Shown: positions 9,485 through 19,019, counted from the first letter of the stretch. The stretch: DNA of 64,000 nt from Martinezella miluonensis (GCF_900094545.1 NZ_FMAH01000015.1:45263-109262); one strand, 5' to 3'. Numbers and translations are program-made. Notes: a model not told the origin generated them from the sequence alone.

Positions 9485-10450
9485 GTGGGTGAAGTCTATG
9501 ATTTTCCAACAACCCGGTCGTCGGGTGCTCCGCGCGAAATCGCAGCGGCTGCGACGAGCGGGGTGGATCTTCTGATCGGGGCGGAAGCCTTCCCGCGCGC
9601 AATGTTGCTGTTGGCAAGGAGTTTTATCGCGGAGCACGAGACTTCCCCGAGGGTGGCAGCTCTTTTCGCGACGCAGCAGCGCTGGCTCCTGTACCACACA
9701 GCCCTTGCCTGTCATTTTCGCGCTGCCGCATCTGGCAGGCGCGGACTGACGCGGCGAGCTTTTGCGAATGTCGCCCTCCAGCACGGGATCGCCAGCCGCA
9801 ATACGGCTCACGCGTTCTTCGACGAGGTGCTGAAATACGATGTCATTCGTTTGGCCGACGATGCCGCTGATGGCCTTACGGGCCAGGTGGTTCCGTCCCC
9901 TGCGGCCTTGTCGATGCTGATCCAGTGGTACGCCGTCCATTTTGAAGCCCTCGACCTTGTCGACGGTGGGCACAGGGCCGTCCGGTTCCTAGGGCATCCT
10001 GAAAGCATGCTCGCGTGTATGCAGCCGGGTGTCGCCGACGTTTTGCTATCGAGCCCGGAGATGCGCATTCCCAGGCCCCTTTCTGCGACTTTCACCTGGG
10101 CCGACGCGGGTGGATTGTTGATGGATCGCCTCGTCGTTGGCATTGGCCCCGAGAGGCTGCCGGAGCAGAACAGGTATCTTACCGATGTGAATGCTATTTC
10201 CCATCTGGCGCGATCCTCCGGTCTCTCCCGCGCCCATACAAGCCGCAAGCTTTCGGCTGCCGAATCGATCGGGTGTATGGGGTGGAGCGGGCGGCGGGGT
10301 CATTCACCCATCTGGATCTCGCGCGGCTTCTACGAGCAATATGCCCGCGCCCAGGCGTGCAAACTGCTCATTCTAAATAATGCGTTTGAAGAAGCCTCGG
10401 CAGCAATCGCGTTTGCATCCGACAAACACGCGGTTGCCGGTGAAAGTTGA
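9485..10450 (+). CDS. Unrecognised protein with possible winged-helix segment near its C-terminus
   Basis: A 321-residue soluble protein with no signal peptide or membrane segment. I do not recognise the family. The N-terminal half is alpha-helical and rich in Ala and Arg. Residues near 230-255 (ISHLARSSGLSRAHTSRKL) look like a helix-turn-helix of the winged-helix type, followed by a possible wing, so a transcriptional regulator is a reasonable guess. The GTG start at 9485 has the purine stretch AAGGG about 10 bases upstream. It lies 180 bp after tpsA on the same strand and may be read from the same transcript. The coding frame is clear of stops for 966 bp and has normal codon use, but a large antisense frame overlaps it, so the call is moderate. 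Confidence 0.6.
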   Translation: MGEVYDFPTTRSSGAPREIAAAATSGVDLLIGAEAFPRAMLLLARSFIAEHETSPRVAALFATQQRWLLYHTALACHFRAAASGRRGLTRRAFANVALQHGIASRNTAHAFFDEVLKYDVIRLADDAADGLTGQVVPSPAALSMLIQWYAVHFEALDLVDGGHRAVRFLGHPESMLACMQPGVADVLLSSPEMRIPRPLSATFTWADAGGLLMDRLVVGIGPERLPEQNRYLTDVNAISHLARSSGLSRAHTSRKLSAAESIGCMGWSGRRGHSPIWISRGFYEQYARAQACKLLILNNAFEEASAAIAFASDKHAVAGES

Positions 10451-10706
10451 AAGGCTAGCGGGCTTCGGTCACTTCGGGATTGCGTCGCGAGACTGTATCC
10501 TGCTGTGATCTGACAAGAGTTCTGAGCGTTAGCCGAAGCCGCGAGGCGTGGAAAGTTCGGCCTTCATCCGGCCGTTCGGAATCTTGTTACTTACTCAGCC
10601 CTGCCGACTTGCGGGTGTCGGCGGCTTACCTTGCTACACGTTTCGCAAATATCGAGGGAGAGCCTGTTGGCTCGGGCATGCTCGAGGCGCCTCCGTTCCC
10701 GCCTGT

Positions 10707-11492
10707 TTATAAGCGGCATTTTGGATCGACCAATTCCTCTGCCGAACCGTAGGAATCGTTGTCACCAAAGATCTCGGCAAGCAGGTAGAAACCTTGCTGC
10801 CCGTCCTGCCGTGAGGTTCCGACGATGCCGATTGTGACGTTCTCCATATCTGCGCGCGCGTGCGGAACGTCGTCTGCAACAAGCTGAAATGGGTTGATAT
10901 TTTCAAATTGATCGGCGCTGACAAATCTTACCCAGAAGGATCGCCAGGCAGATTTGGTGTTTATGCGCTGAAATTTTTCTGCGCCGATGTCGGCTGCATG
11001 ACTGTTCAACGCCAATTTCAAGCTGCTGGATACGCATCCCATGTGAATGTGAAGGTGGTCCTGCGTACGGTTGCTTGCAGCGTTGATCCCCAATGCTGCA
11101 TCCCGCCACGGATCCCGGTTCGCATGGTCGCCCATGACGATCGACCACTCGTTCCAAGCATCAAGGAAGTAATTGGGTGCGTCGGGAACCAGAAGACGCT
11201 TGTCTTCTATGCCGCTGACATCGGCAAGCGGCGTGAGAATGGTTCGCTCTTTGTGGGTTGGCTCCCGCAGGATTGCATAGGACGCCAGGGGCTGCGGTTT
11301 CTGAACGACCTTGAGGCAGGGAAATGCGGCGCCGGTCAGAGTGGAATTGAGCCTGCAGCTTTCAACGGCGAGGCTCAGGGCGGCGCGGCTGGCGAATGAG
11401 CTGCCGAGAGCCACCACCAGAAGGATGCCGGTCGACAGAAGTGCAAGGCGGTATCGCCGCTTGGAAACACGCAATCCAGAAAGGTTTTCCAA
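10707..11492 (-). CDS. cdh: CDP-diacylglycerol pyrophosphatase (Cdh family)
   Basis: This enzyme cleaves CDP-diacylglycerol to CMP and phosphatidic acid at the inner membrane and so affects phospholipid turnover. The 261-residue protein has an N-terminal membrane anchor (about residues 15-35), then the family core: NYFLDAWNEW, a segment ending NRTQDHLHIHMGCV (the His-x-His motif) and a late F-L-AD-VP-AR segment matching the known E. coli protein. Length fits the family. The start is TTG 11492, preceded by AGGGA at 7-base spacing; no better start lies nearby. It is a lone gene transcribed toward the preceding unknown gene. Confidence 0.85.
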   Translation of the reverse strand: MENLSGLRVSKRRYRLALLSTGILLVVALGSSFASRAALSLAVESCRLNSTLTGAAFPCLKVVQKPQPLASYAILREPTHKERTILTPLADVSGIEDKRLLVPDAPNYFLDAWNEWSIVMGDHANRDPWRDAALGINAASNRTQDHLHIHMGCVSSSLKLALNSHAADIGAEKFQRINTKSAWRSFWVRFVSADQFENINPFQLVADDVPHARADMENVTIGIVGTSRQDGQQGFYLLAEIFGDNDSYGSAEELVDPKCRL

Positions 11493-12068
11493 CCGGCAAT
11501 CCCTAGCTAGCCACAGTCATTATCGGGTTAATGAAACATATCGACTCTCGTCGATACGACCAGCCAAAATCCCGTTACAGCAAGGCGGCCTCGCCATGGG
11601 ATTACCTAGACGGCAGAAAGTACTTACATCATTCCAGAATATATTCAACGGATGGCCCGCTTCTTGCTTTCAGAAGAGTTTGCGACAGACTTTCGGCAAC
11701 TGGAGCCATATTGCGTTTGATATCCCGATCGATCCCATTGACCGCGCGACCCGATCCGAGCTCGATGCTGGCCCGCTATGTGGTCGGGTGGAACGGAACG
11801 ATCATCTGTTCCGAGGTCGATCCCGAAGGTGTGCTGCCCGCTTTATGGGCGCGGCCGGTCTCGCAGCATGACATTTCCCGATGCGGCTCTGTCTCGGGCG
11901 GATAGAGCCGCATTTTCCCGCAAACCATCTGCTCGTCGACCGCCAATCGCTCGGCCCGAGCGTTGCCGTTTTGGCAATGAAAGAGCCGAAAATCGGCGCT
12001 TCTTCAGAACGCTCTTGTTTGCCATAGTTTGCTAAAGGCGCCCTTCAGAGCGCCGCGAGGCGAACGTC
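11493..12068. other. Intergenic region, no gene seen
   Basis: This 576-bp stretch separates the divergent cdh and ferredoxin genes and should hold both promoters. Short open frames inside it lack start signals and recognisable content. A small hairpin, GGCGC 12037-12041 with GCGCC 12050-12054, lies just upstream of the ferredoxin ribosome-binding site. I see nothing else. Confidence 0.5.
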
Positions 12069-12410
12069 ATGGCTTACGTAATTACCGAACCCTGCATCGA
12101 TACGAAGGATGGAGCCTGCACGGTGGCCTGCCCTGTCGATTGCATTTATGAGGGCGGCAGGATGTTCTACATCCAGCCGGAAGAATGCATCAATTGCGGG
12201 CTCTGTCTTTCCGTTTGTCCGGTCGACGCTATCTTGTGGGATGAGGAAATGCCGGCAGAGCGGCTGTTTCTGCGCGATGTCAATCGCGATTTTTTTGCCG
12301 ATGATGTCACCGGCTGGGGCGCTCCCGGCGGTTGGGACAAGAGCCGCATCACCAGCCTTGATCATCCTTTCGTGGCGGCCTATCGCAGCCCGAGTGAAAA
12401 CAGAATCTAA
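12069..12410 (+). CDS. Seven-iron ferredoxin (3Fe-4S / 4Fe-4S, FdxA type)
   Basis: A 113-residue cytoplasmic electron carrier. Cysteines at 9, 17, 21, 25 and 40, 43, 46, 50 match the spacing of seven-iron ferredoxins: by analogy Cys9, 17 and 50 would hold the 3Fe-4S cluster and Cys21, 40, 43 and 46 the 4Fe-4S cluster, with Cys25 free. The sequence CPVDCIYEG and ECINCGLC is typical of the family. A C-terminal tail of about 55 residues is also usual. It starts 22 bp upstream of a DapA-family gene on the same strand, so the two probably form an operon. It may feed electrons to, or take them from, the flavoprotein at 17634-18992. Confidence 0.9.
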   Translation: MAYVITEPCIDTKDGACTVACPVDCIYEGGRMFYIQPEECINCGLCLSVCPVDAILWDEEMPAERLFLRDVNRDFFADDVTGWGAPGGWDKSRITSLDHPFVAAYRSPSENRI

Positions 12411-12431
12411 TAGAATGGGAGGAGCCTTCTC

Positions 12432-13322
12432 GTGACGCAGACCCGGATTGCCGGCGTGATCGCCGCCGTGCCGACGCCTTTCGACAATCATGGCGACATC
12501 GATGCCGACGCTTTCATCGAGCATGCCCGCTGGTGTTTGGACAATGGTTGCGATTTCCTGAACGTGCTGGGTACGACGGGCGAGGCCAATTCCCTTTCCG
12601 CCGTCCAGCGCGCCGCTCTCATGACGACTGCGGCACATGGATTGGATGGCCGCAGGCTAATGGTCGGAACTGGCGCGCCGGACCTTGAAACGACGGCAGC
12701 ACTGACGCGCCGCGCCTTCGATCTCGGTTTTGCGGCAGCACTCGTGCTGCCGCCCTATTACTACAAGCCTGTCGAGGAGGATGGCTTGTTCGCCTGGTTC
12801 GCCGAGCTTGTGAGAATGACGGCAGAGACCCCGATCTCGATCTACCTCTACAACTTTCCGCAATTGACCGGCATCGAGTTTTCCCCCGCTCTGTCAGCGC
12901 GGCTTTCGCAGGCTTTTCCGGAGCGGATCCATGGGGCAAAGGATAGTTCCGGCAATCTTGCCTATACGCGCGAGCTTGCCAAAATCGCTGGCTTCGGCGT
13001 CTTCCCGAGCAGCGAGGCGGCACTTGCCGATGCCGGTCGCGATGGTTACGCCGGCTGCATATCCGCGACCGTCAATATCGATCCTCGCTCGTCGCAACAG
13101 CTATGGCGCGATCAGGAGAATGCCGAGCTGTTGGAACAGGTCCGTGGCCTGCGACAGGCCATCTCCACCCATCCCCTTATTCCAGCGGTGAAGCATCTCG
13201 TCGGCAAACGCGCCGGTAATACGGTCTGGAATAAAGTACTACCGCCGCAGATGCCGATCACCGACAGGACGAGGCTTGAAAGTCTCGATGCGTTGCGAAT
13301 CGGGGCTCTGGTCGATGCATGA
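12432..13322 (+). CDS. Dihydrodipicolinate synthase / N-acetylneuraminate lyase family (class I aldolase)
   Basis: A 296-residue TIM-barrel lyase or hydro-lyase. The family residues are present: GTTGE at 47-51, the catalytic Tyr140 in YLYNFP and the Schiff-base Lys170 in GAKDSSG. The family includes DapA, KDG aldolase, 5-keto-4-deoxyglucarate dehydratase and hydratase-aldolases, and the sequence does not decide among them. A lysine-biosynthetic role is unlikely because the gene follows a ferredoxin and faces a catabolic cluster, so cleavage or dehydration of a 2-oxo acid intermediate is the better guess. The start is GTG 12432, with GGAGCC just upstream. Confidence 0.85.
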   Translation: MTQTRIAGVIAAVPTPFDNHGDIDADAFIEHARWCLDNGCDFLNVLGTTGEANSLSAVQRAALMTTAAHGLDGRRLMVGTGAPDLETTAALTRRAFDLGFAAALVLPPYYYKPVEEDGLFAWFAELVRMTAETPISIYLYNFPQLTGIEFSPALSARLSQAFPERIHGAKDSSGNLAYTRELAKIAGFGVFPSSEAALADAGRDGYAGCISATVNIDPRSSQQLWRDQENAELLEQVRGLRQAISTHPLIPAVKHLVGKRAGNTVWNKVLPPQMPITDRTRLESLDALRIGALVDA

Positions 13323-13340
13323 TCTTGCTTTGGTCCGGTT

Positions 13341-14735
13341 TCAGGCGATTCCGGGCCAACCTGCGTAATAGGTGCGTGTCGCTTCGGATAACGCTTTGAC
13401 GAGAGGGCGCTGCTTCTCAAGCCTTGGCAGATCGGCTCTTGCCTGTGCCAGCAGCTCGGACAAGGCCGCATCGAAGTCGACGCCCGTCAGCTCTCCTTGA
13501 CGCATCACTTCCCGGCCAGCGACAACAAGGCCCGTAGCATGCCGCGCGCTCATGCGGGTCAACAGCACTTCCGCCTCGTCGACATCGTCGAACAGTGCCT
13601 CGGCAATCAGGGCCCGATAGTCGATGATGGTGAAGTCTTCGGCTTCATTTGCATTGATCACTTGGCCGCCCACCCGGATCGCGGCATCGAACACATTCTG
13701 TGCCGTCAAGCGTCGCGTCAGGCTACGCCCGCCCTGCAGGAGATAGAGGAGCCGCATTTCCCGCCATAGATCCTGATCGTCGTCCAATCCGGTGCCGTCG
13801 AGGCCGATGGCGAAGGCCGGGCGGCCAGGCTTGATCGTGGATACGATCGGGGCAATGCCCGAGCGCAAACGCAGATTGGCAGAGGGATTGCTGACGAGTT
13901 GCACACCGCGCTCGGCAAGCAGTTCGCACTCGTCGGGACTTAGCTGGACGCCATGGGCAATGGCGAGCCGCGGCGAGAGGAAGCCGATTTTGTCGAGATA
14001 GGTGACAACGCCTTCGGGAAAGCGTCTGTCGAGCCAGATGCGCTGGCGCGGGCTTTCGAGCAAGTGCATGTGGATGCGCCGGTCATGGAGCGCTGAAGCC
14101 TCGGCAATCGCCTCCAGAAGAGCGTTCGAGCACCACTGCGGCCCGATCGGCCCATACTGCACGTCGATCAACGGGCTGGTATTGGCAGCGGCAACTGCCT
14201 CGACGGCTGCGAGCTGCGTGTGGATCGGCGCATAGCTGGGGATAGTGCCGGCAAGCGCCTGCCAGTCATCCTGAGATAGAAAAGGCCGCAGCCGTTGCGG
14301 CCCACCATCATAGGCCCAGGCATCATGGTCGAGCAGCGGGCAGGAGAGCGCAAGCCGAATGCCGATGTCGAGGGCGGCCCGCATGACTGCGTGAGCCTCG
14401 TCGACCAGACGATCGACGTTCAAGGAGTTATGGCAATGCATCGTTGCGCCGACGCCGGTTCCGGCAAGGCGGCCGAAGGCGACGAGCGCTTCGAGATATG
14501 GATCCGTGCGTGGCCGCAGCCTCAGACCGGGTATCCACACTTCGAGCGCATCGTCGACGACGCCGAAATCGAGGGTGCGGATGCCGTAGCCATGGTCATG
14601 GGCATTGACGGGCGAGGGCAGAGCCAGGTCGCCGGGCTGCAGGCCAAAAGATTGAAGCGCTTGCGGCAGCTCAGCACCGTCGGTGATCCTTTGGGCAGGC
14701 GCATGACCTGGACTAAGCAGCAACCGCGGTGCCAT
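13341..14735 (-). CDS. Metal-dependent amidohydrolase (cytosine deaminase / chlorohydrolase-like)
   Basis: A 464-residue hydrolase of the amidohydrolase superfamily, which acts on C-N or C-Cl bonds of small, often ring-shaped, substrates. Visible metal and catalytic positions, in order: NAHDHG (His-x-His), HMHLLES, AHGVQLS and LDGTGLDDDQD (the metal Asp). An NPSANLRL segment before the last motif is typical of the deaminase branch. The ATG at 14735 has GAGG at good spacing. The gene begins 12 bp after the LysR gene and ends the long minus-strand operon, converging on the DapA-like gene 18 bp away. The substrate is unknown. Confidence 0.85.
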   Translation of the reverse strand: MAPRLLLSPGHAPAQRITDGAELPQALQSFGLQPGDLALPSPVNAHDHGYGIRTLDFGVVDDALEVWIPGLRLRPRTDPYLEALVAFGRLAGTGVGATMHCHNSLNVDRLVDEAHAVMRAALDIGIRLALSCPLLDHDAWAYDGGPQRLRPFLSQDDWQALAGTIPSYAPIHTQLAAVEAVAAANTSPLIDVQYGPIGPQWCSNALLEAIAEASALHDRRIHMHLLESPRQRIWLDRRFPEGVVTYLDKIGFLSPRLAIAHGVQLSPDECELLAERGVQLVSNPSANLRLRSGIAPIVSTIKPGRPAFAIGLDGTGLDDDQDLWREMRLLYLLQGGRSLTRRLTAQNVFDAAIRVGGQVINANEAEDFTIIDYRALIAEALFDDVDEAEVLLTRMSARHATGLVVAGREVMRQGELTGVDFDAALSELLAQARADLPRLEKQRPLVKALSEATRTYYAGWPGIA

Positions 14736-14747
14736 GATCGGTTTCCT

Positions 14748-15671
14748 CTAACGTGAGACCAGCGTGTTGATCTTCCCGGCGAATTTCGACAGCTCCTCGC
14801 CCATCGATTGGGCGACGACCTCCGTCGCATGGGTGAGTTGCCGGCGGCGCGAGACGACGATGCCGACTTCGAGATCCTGGAGCTTCGATCCCGCGATCGA
14901 GAGGGCGACGGCATCGCCGGCTTCCAGCTCGCGCAGCAAGCCAAGCGGTGTGAAGAAGGCGACACCTTCGCCGGCAAGGATCATGGGTTTCAGCATCATC
15001 TGATTGTTTGTCGCCACCAGCGTACGCCCGACGCGGTTGAGCGCGCCGAGTTCCACTGCGATCATCGAACTCATCACTTCATTGTCGAGTTGCAGCAGCA
15101 TGTTGAACTGGGCGCATTCCTGCAGCGTCACGGACTTCTGCCTTGCGAGCGGATGGGTCTTTGCGACGATCGCCATTAGCGGCATGCGCACGCCGTGGAT
15201 CAGCTTCATGTCGTGCGGCCGGGCAAGATCGAAGGTGACGCCAATGTCGACGTCGCCTTCCGCCAGAAAGCGGAAGATATTGTTGTAGTTATCGGTGCGG
15301 ATGCGGAAATCCACCGCCGGATGCTTCTTGTGAAAGCCGGAGACGAACTCCGGCAGGAACTGGATCGCGAGGCTGTCCAAGGCGGCGATATGAACCCGGC
15401 CGGTATTCTTGCCGTGGAGATCGCCGAGATTGGATTTCATGATCTCATATTCGTGCAGCGTATCCTTGGCGTGACGCAGCACGATTTCGCCTGCAGACGT
15501 CAGCCGCAGCCCGTCGGAAAAGCGCTCGAACAGCGGCGTCCCGAGTTCGTCTTCCAGTTTCTTGATCTGGCGGCTGACGGCCGAGGTCGCGACATGCAAT
15601 TCGTCGGATGCCTTGCGGATCGATCCGGAACGTGCGACCTCGGCGAAATACTTCAGGATGCTGGCATGCAT
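14748..15671 (-). CDS. LysR-family transcriptional regulator
   Basis: A 307-residue regulator with the standard N-terminal helix-turn-helix (about residues 1-60; IRKASDELHVATSAVSRQIK) and a C-terminal substrate-binding domain that would sense a pathway metabolite. It sits inside the catabolic operon, 35 bp after the enoyl-CoA hydratase gene and 12 bp before the amidohydrolase gene on the same strand, whereas LysR genes are more often divergent. It may therefore be amplified together with the genes it controls. A likely target is the inverted repeat at 21789-21805. Confidence 0.92.
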   Translation of the reverse strand: MHASILKYFAEVARSGSIRKASDELHVATSAVSRQIKKLEDELGTPLFERFSDGLRLTSAGEIVLRHAKDTLHEYEIMKSNLGDLHGKNTGRVHIAALDSLAIQFLPEFVSGFHKKHPAVDFRIRTDNYNNIFRFLAEGDVDIGVTFDLARPHDMKLIHGVRMPLMAIVAKTHPLARQKSVTLQECAQFNMLLQLDNEVMSSMIAVELGALNRVGRTLVATNNQMMLKPMILAGEGVAFFTPLGLLRELEAGDAVALSIAGSKLQDLEVGIVVSRRRQLTHATEVVAQSMGEELSKFAGKINTLVSR

Positions 15672-15706
15672 GAAAAGCCCTCGGCAATCTCGAAGCTATA
15701 GCATGC

Positions 15707-16483
15707 CTATCTGCCGCGCCAAACGGGCGCCCGCTTCTCGCGGAAGGCAGCCACACCCTCCGTGGCATCCTCGCTCTTAAGGGCCTTGATCAGGGCTGGC
15801 GTCCGCAGCGCCTGAGCCTCGGCCGGGCTCAAATGCGCCGTGCGATTGACCGTCTGCTTGATGGCCCGCAGCGACAGCGGCGCACAGGCGACGATGTCAG
15901 CGGTCCAGCGATCGACGGCGGCGTCCAGCTCTGCAGCCGACACGACTTCGTTCACCACGCCGTAGCTTGCCATTTCCTGCGCGCCGAACTGCCGCCCCGT
16001 CAGCATCACGGCCATGGCACGATTGAAGGGGATCTTGCGCTGCAAAAGCACCATGCCGCCATCAAGCGGCATGCGGCCGACGCGGGCTTCGGGCAGACCG
16101 AAGCGGGCTGTTTCCACCGCAATGACGATATCGCAGCCGAGCACCATCTCGAAGCCGCCGCCAAGCGCATAGCCGTTGACGCGAGCGATGACGGGCACGT
16201 CGAGCGAGCGGCGGAACGCAAGGCCGCCGAAACCGTTTTCCCGCCCGACCGTCCAGTAATCGACGCCGGAACTGCCGCTGCCGCCCTTGAGGTCGGCGCC
16301 TGCGCAGAAGGCTTTCTCGCCAGAGCCCGTCAGGACGACGCAGCTGATATCGTCGCGACGCTCGATCTCCGTCCAGATCGCCTCGAGTGCGGCCTCGGTC
16401 TCGGCATCGACCGCGTTCATCCGGTCGGGGCGGTCGAGCGTGACGCGGGCGACGCGGTCCTCTACCGTAAACGAGACGCTCAT
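15707..16483 (-). CDS. Enoyl-CoA hydratase / isomerase (crotonase family)
   Basis: A 258-residue crotonase-fold enzyme that would hydrate or otherwise rearrange an enoyl-CoA. The oxyanion-hole segment AFCAGADL and the second segment ALGGGFEM are present. Glutamates in GGGFE and in LPEARVG occupy the places of the two catalytic residues of true hydratases. Its ATG overlaps the stop of the CoA-transferase gene (ATGA), showing tight coupling. With the CoA-transferase it suggests that the substrate is activated as a CoA thioester and then hydrated. Confidence 0.9.
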   Translation of the reverse strand: MSVSFTVEDRVARVTLDRPDRMNAVDAETEAALEAIWTEIERRDDISCVVLTGSGEKAFCAGADLKGGSGSSGVDYWTVGRENGFGGLAFRRSLDVPVIARVNGYALGGGFEMVLGCDIVIAVETARFGLPEARVGRMPLDGGMVLLQRKIPFNRAMAVMLTGRQFGAQEMASYGVVNEVVSAAELDAAVDRWTADIVACAPLSLRAIKQTVNRTAHLSPAEAQALRTPALIKALKSEDATEGVAAFREKRAPVWRGR

Positions 16484-17637
16484 GCAGCATCCCCCTGAAG
16501 CCCGGAAAGCGAGGCCAGAATTTCCTCATTGTGCTGGCCAAGCTGCGGCGGCGCAAACCGCACGCTCACCTGCGCGGCCGACATATCGATCGGCGAACCG
16601 ATCAGGCGGATCGGGCCGGCGGCGGTCTCGCCTGCCTCGAGGATCATCTTGTTGATGATGGTCTGCTCGTCCCTCAGCGCCTCCGGCAGCGAACGCACCG
16701 GTGCGCAAAGAATATCGACAGCCTCCAGCCGCTCGATCCAATGCGCTGTGCTGTTTTTGGCGAAATTGTCGCGGAAGATCGCTTGCAATTCCGGCCGCCG
16801 CGCCATCTGTGCATCGAAATCCTTGTAGTGCGGATATTGCGACAGGTCCTCGATCTCAAGCGCCTCGCAAATATCGCGCAAGGGGTTTGGCTTGAAGGCG
16901 CCGACCATGACGATCGCGCTGTCCGTCGTCTCGAAGACGCCCGTCAGGGGGAAGGCGCCCCAATTCAGATCCTTCTGCCGCATCAGATGCGTCGTGCCTT
17001 CCTGCATCTGCATGGCGATCATGGAATTGTAGAGGCTGACGGCCACTTGCTGGCCTTCGCCGGTCTTGTCGCGCTGCAGGAGGGCGAGAAGGATGCCTTG
17101 GACGAGATGCATGCCGGCGGAATAGTCGGCAAGCGGCGTGGCATAGATTGACGTGGGGTGGCTGTTGTCGGACTTGCGGCGCATAACGCCGGAGACGGCC
17201 TGCGCCAGCACGTCCTGGCCGCCCTTGTGCTGATAGGGACCGGTCAGTCCAAACCCGGTGCCGACGGCGTAGATCAGGCGGGGATTGATCTTTTTCAGGT
17301 CCTCGTAGCCGAAGCCCATGCGCTCCATGACGCCAGGCCGGAAGTTGTTGACGACGACGTCGGCCGTCTCGAGCAGCGCCTGGACGGTATTGCGGGCGCT
17401 CGCGTCTTTGAGATCGAGCGCCAGGCTCTTCTTGTTGCGGTTCAAGGAGCAGAAGACCGGATTGTTGAGACCATCCGGATCGGAGCCCAGCGACCAGCGC
17501 GAGAGATCGCCGATCTTGACCTTTTCGATCTTGATGACTTCGGCGCCATAATCTGCCAGAACCTGCGTGCAGCATGGTCCGAGCATGACTTGCGTGAAAT
17601 CGATCACGCGGATTCCGTCGAGTGGCAAAGTCGTCAT
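16480..17637 (-). CDS. Class III CoA-transferase (CaiB/BaiF family)
   Basis: A 385-residue enzyme that moves CoA between carboxylic acids. Family features include IRVIDFTQVMLGP near the N-terminus, NRNKKSLALDLK, VVVNNFRPGVMERMG and the GGQDVLAQAVSG segment holding the expected catalytic aspartate. Length is normal. Its ATG overlaps the stop of the upstream flavoprotein gene and its own stop overlaps the start of the hydratase gene. Acceptor and donor acids cannot be read from the sequence. Confidence 0.92.
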   Translation of the reverse strand: MTTLPLDGIRVIDFTQVMLGPCCTQVLADYGAEVIKIEKVKIGDLSRWSLGSDPDGLNNPVFCSLNRNKKSLALDLKDASARNTVQALLETADVVVNNFRPGVMERMGFGYEDLKKINPRLIYAVGTGFGLTGPYQHKGGQDVLAQAVSGVMRRKSDNSHPTSIYATPLADYSAGMHLVQGILLALLQRDKTGEGQQVAVSLYNSMIAMQMQEGTTHLMRQKDLNWGAFPLTGVFETTDSAIVMVGAFKPNPLRDICEALEIEDLSQYPHYKDFDAQMARRPELQAIFRDNFAKNSTAHWIERLEAVDILCAPVRSLPEALRDEQTIINKMILEAGETAAGPIRLIGSPIDMSAAQVSVRFAPPQLGQHNEEILASLSGLQGDAA

Positions 17638-18992
17638 TCTGCAGCCTCCAAATATGTCGCGTTTTCCGAGGGAATGTCGCCGGGATCGGCGCCCTGAGCC
17701 CTCATCTGTTTCTGAATTGCCCGGATATCGGCCTTGCGGACGGTCGTGCCGGCGTTGAGGGCGATCGTTGCGGCGACACCGGCCGCCTCGCCCATCGCCA
17801 TGCAGGGCGGGATCTCGCGGCTGGACTTCTGCGCCTGCGGCGTTGCCGAATAATGCCGGCCGGCGACGATCAACTGGTCGACCTCCTTCGGCAGCATGGC
17901 GCGGTAGGGCGTGTAATAATCGCGGCCGCGGCAGACCGTGTCGGCAAAATGGCGGCGCGTCATGACGTCGTCCTTCGTCACGACATAATCGCCTTGCAGT
18001 AGGCGTGTCTGGCGCACGCCGGTCTGCGGCGCGAAATCGACGACATAGGCATTCTCGAAGCCGGGCATTTTTTCGCGGGCGAAGTCGAGCAACTTGGCGA
18101 TACGCGAGCGGCCTTCCATCTCCGCCTTGGTCAGGTCTTCGACCTTCAGGCCGCTTAGCGTTGGCATGTGCGGGCAGTTCAGCCAGACGACGCCTGGCAG
18201 TGGTGTCTTAAGCCACCAGAAGGACCAGCACCCGCCGATCAGCCGCTTGGCTTCGTGATCAAGTGCCTTGAAGGCTTCGGGCTCCTGCTGCTCGAAACGC
18301 TCCGCCGCCTCCGTATCGACGCCGCCCCAGCGGGACACAGTCGTCAGGATGAAGTTGGATTCGACGTGATCGGCTCCCGCGCTTGCCGCCACATCGAGAT
18401 CACCTGTCGTGTCGATGACGACATCGCCGAGGATCGCCTGCATGCCCTCTTTCGTCTGGCAGATCACGCCTTTGATCGCACCACCCTCAACGATCGCCGA
18501 GGAGAACCAGCTATGGGTTCTAAGTTTGATCTTCGCCTCACCGATCATATCGTAGGCGGCGCGCTTGAAGGCGTCGGGATCGAAGGCGGCCGAAAAGCAG
18601 ATCGGATGCGGCATCGACTGGGTATGGAAATCGAAGAGCCCCCAGCGAGCCCAGCGCTGCCATGCCTCCGGCGTGTCGCGGAATTCGATCAGGCGATCTC
18701 GATCGGTGGGGGTGACGCAGAGCCCCCAGCGCTTCATGCGCTCTATCATCTCCATGCAGATGCCGCGCACGGTGATTTCGAGCTCGTTGATCATGTCGTC
18801 GAGCACCAGCACCATGCCGCCGGCAGCAAGTCCGCCGACATAGGGATAGCGTTCGAGAAGCGTGACGCTGGCGCCGTTGCGTGCCGCCGATACGGCCGCA
18901 GCAATTCCGGCCGGCCCCCCGCCGACCACCACTACATCGGAGCGATCGACGACACGGATGTCCCGTGCAGGCTGACGAATAACCTGTTCCAT
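17634..18992 (-). CDS. FAD-dependent oxidoreductase (FAD_oxidored family)
   Basis: A 452-residue flavoprotein. The dinucleotide-binding motif VVVGGGPAGIAAAVSAARNG lies near residues 21-40, a TTGDLDVA segment follows in the middle, and the C-terminal MGEAAGVAATIAL closes the FAD site. No signal peptide is present, so it acts in the cytoplasm. The family is poorly characterised and is often found with importers and small-molecule catabolic genes. It is the first enzyme gene after the ABC transporter in this operon, so it may start substrate oxidation, possibly with the ferredoxin at 12069 as partner. Confidence 0.85.
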   Translation of the reverse strand: MEQVIRQPARDIRVVDRSDVVVVGGGPAGIAAAVSAARNGASVTLLERYPYVGGLAAGGMVLVLDDMINELEITVRGICMEMIERMKRWGLCVTPTDRDRLIEFRDTPEAWQRWARWGLFDFHTQSMPHPICFSAAFDPDAFKRAAYDMIGEAKIKLRTHSWFSSAIVEGGAIKGVICQTKEGMQAILGDVVIDTTGDLDVAASAGADHVESNFILTTVSRWGGVDTEAAERFEQQEPEAFKALDHEAKRLIGGCWSFWWLKTPLPGVVWLNCPHMPTLSGLKVEDLTKAEMEGRSRIAKLLDFAREKMPGFENAYVVDFAPQTGVRQTRLLQGDYVVTKDDVMTRRHFADTVCRGRDYYTPYRAMLPKEVDQLIVAGRHYSATPQAQKSSREIPPCMAMGEAAGVAATIALNAGTTVRKADIRAIQKQMRAQGADPGDIPSENATYLEAAE

Positions 18993-19019
18993 TGGTGTTT
19001 CCTCGATGTTTTTTAGGGT

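Noticed and set aside
9301-9492. 63-codon ORF overlapping the tpsA stop (ATGA)
   Set aside because: No ribosome-binding site, odd composition with many Cys, Arg and Gly, and it runs into the next gene.
8741-9973. 410-codon minus-strand frame across the tpsA end and next gene
   Set aside because: Overlaps two plus-strand frames and has no recognisable content; GC-rich shadow frame.
11531-11905. 124-codon plus-strand ORF between cdh and ferredoxin genes
   Set aside because: No recognisable domain, poor start context and codon use unlike neighbours.
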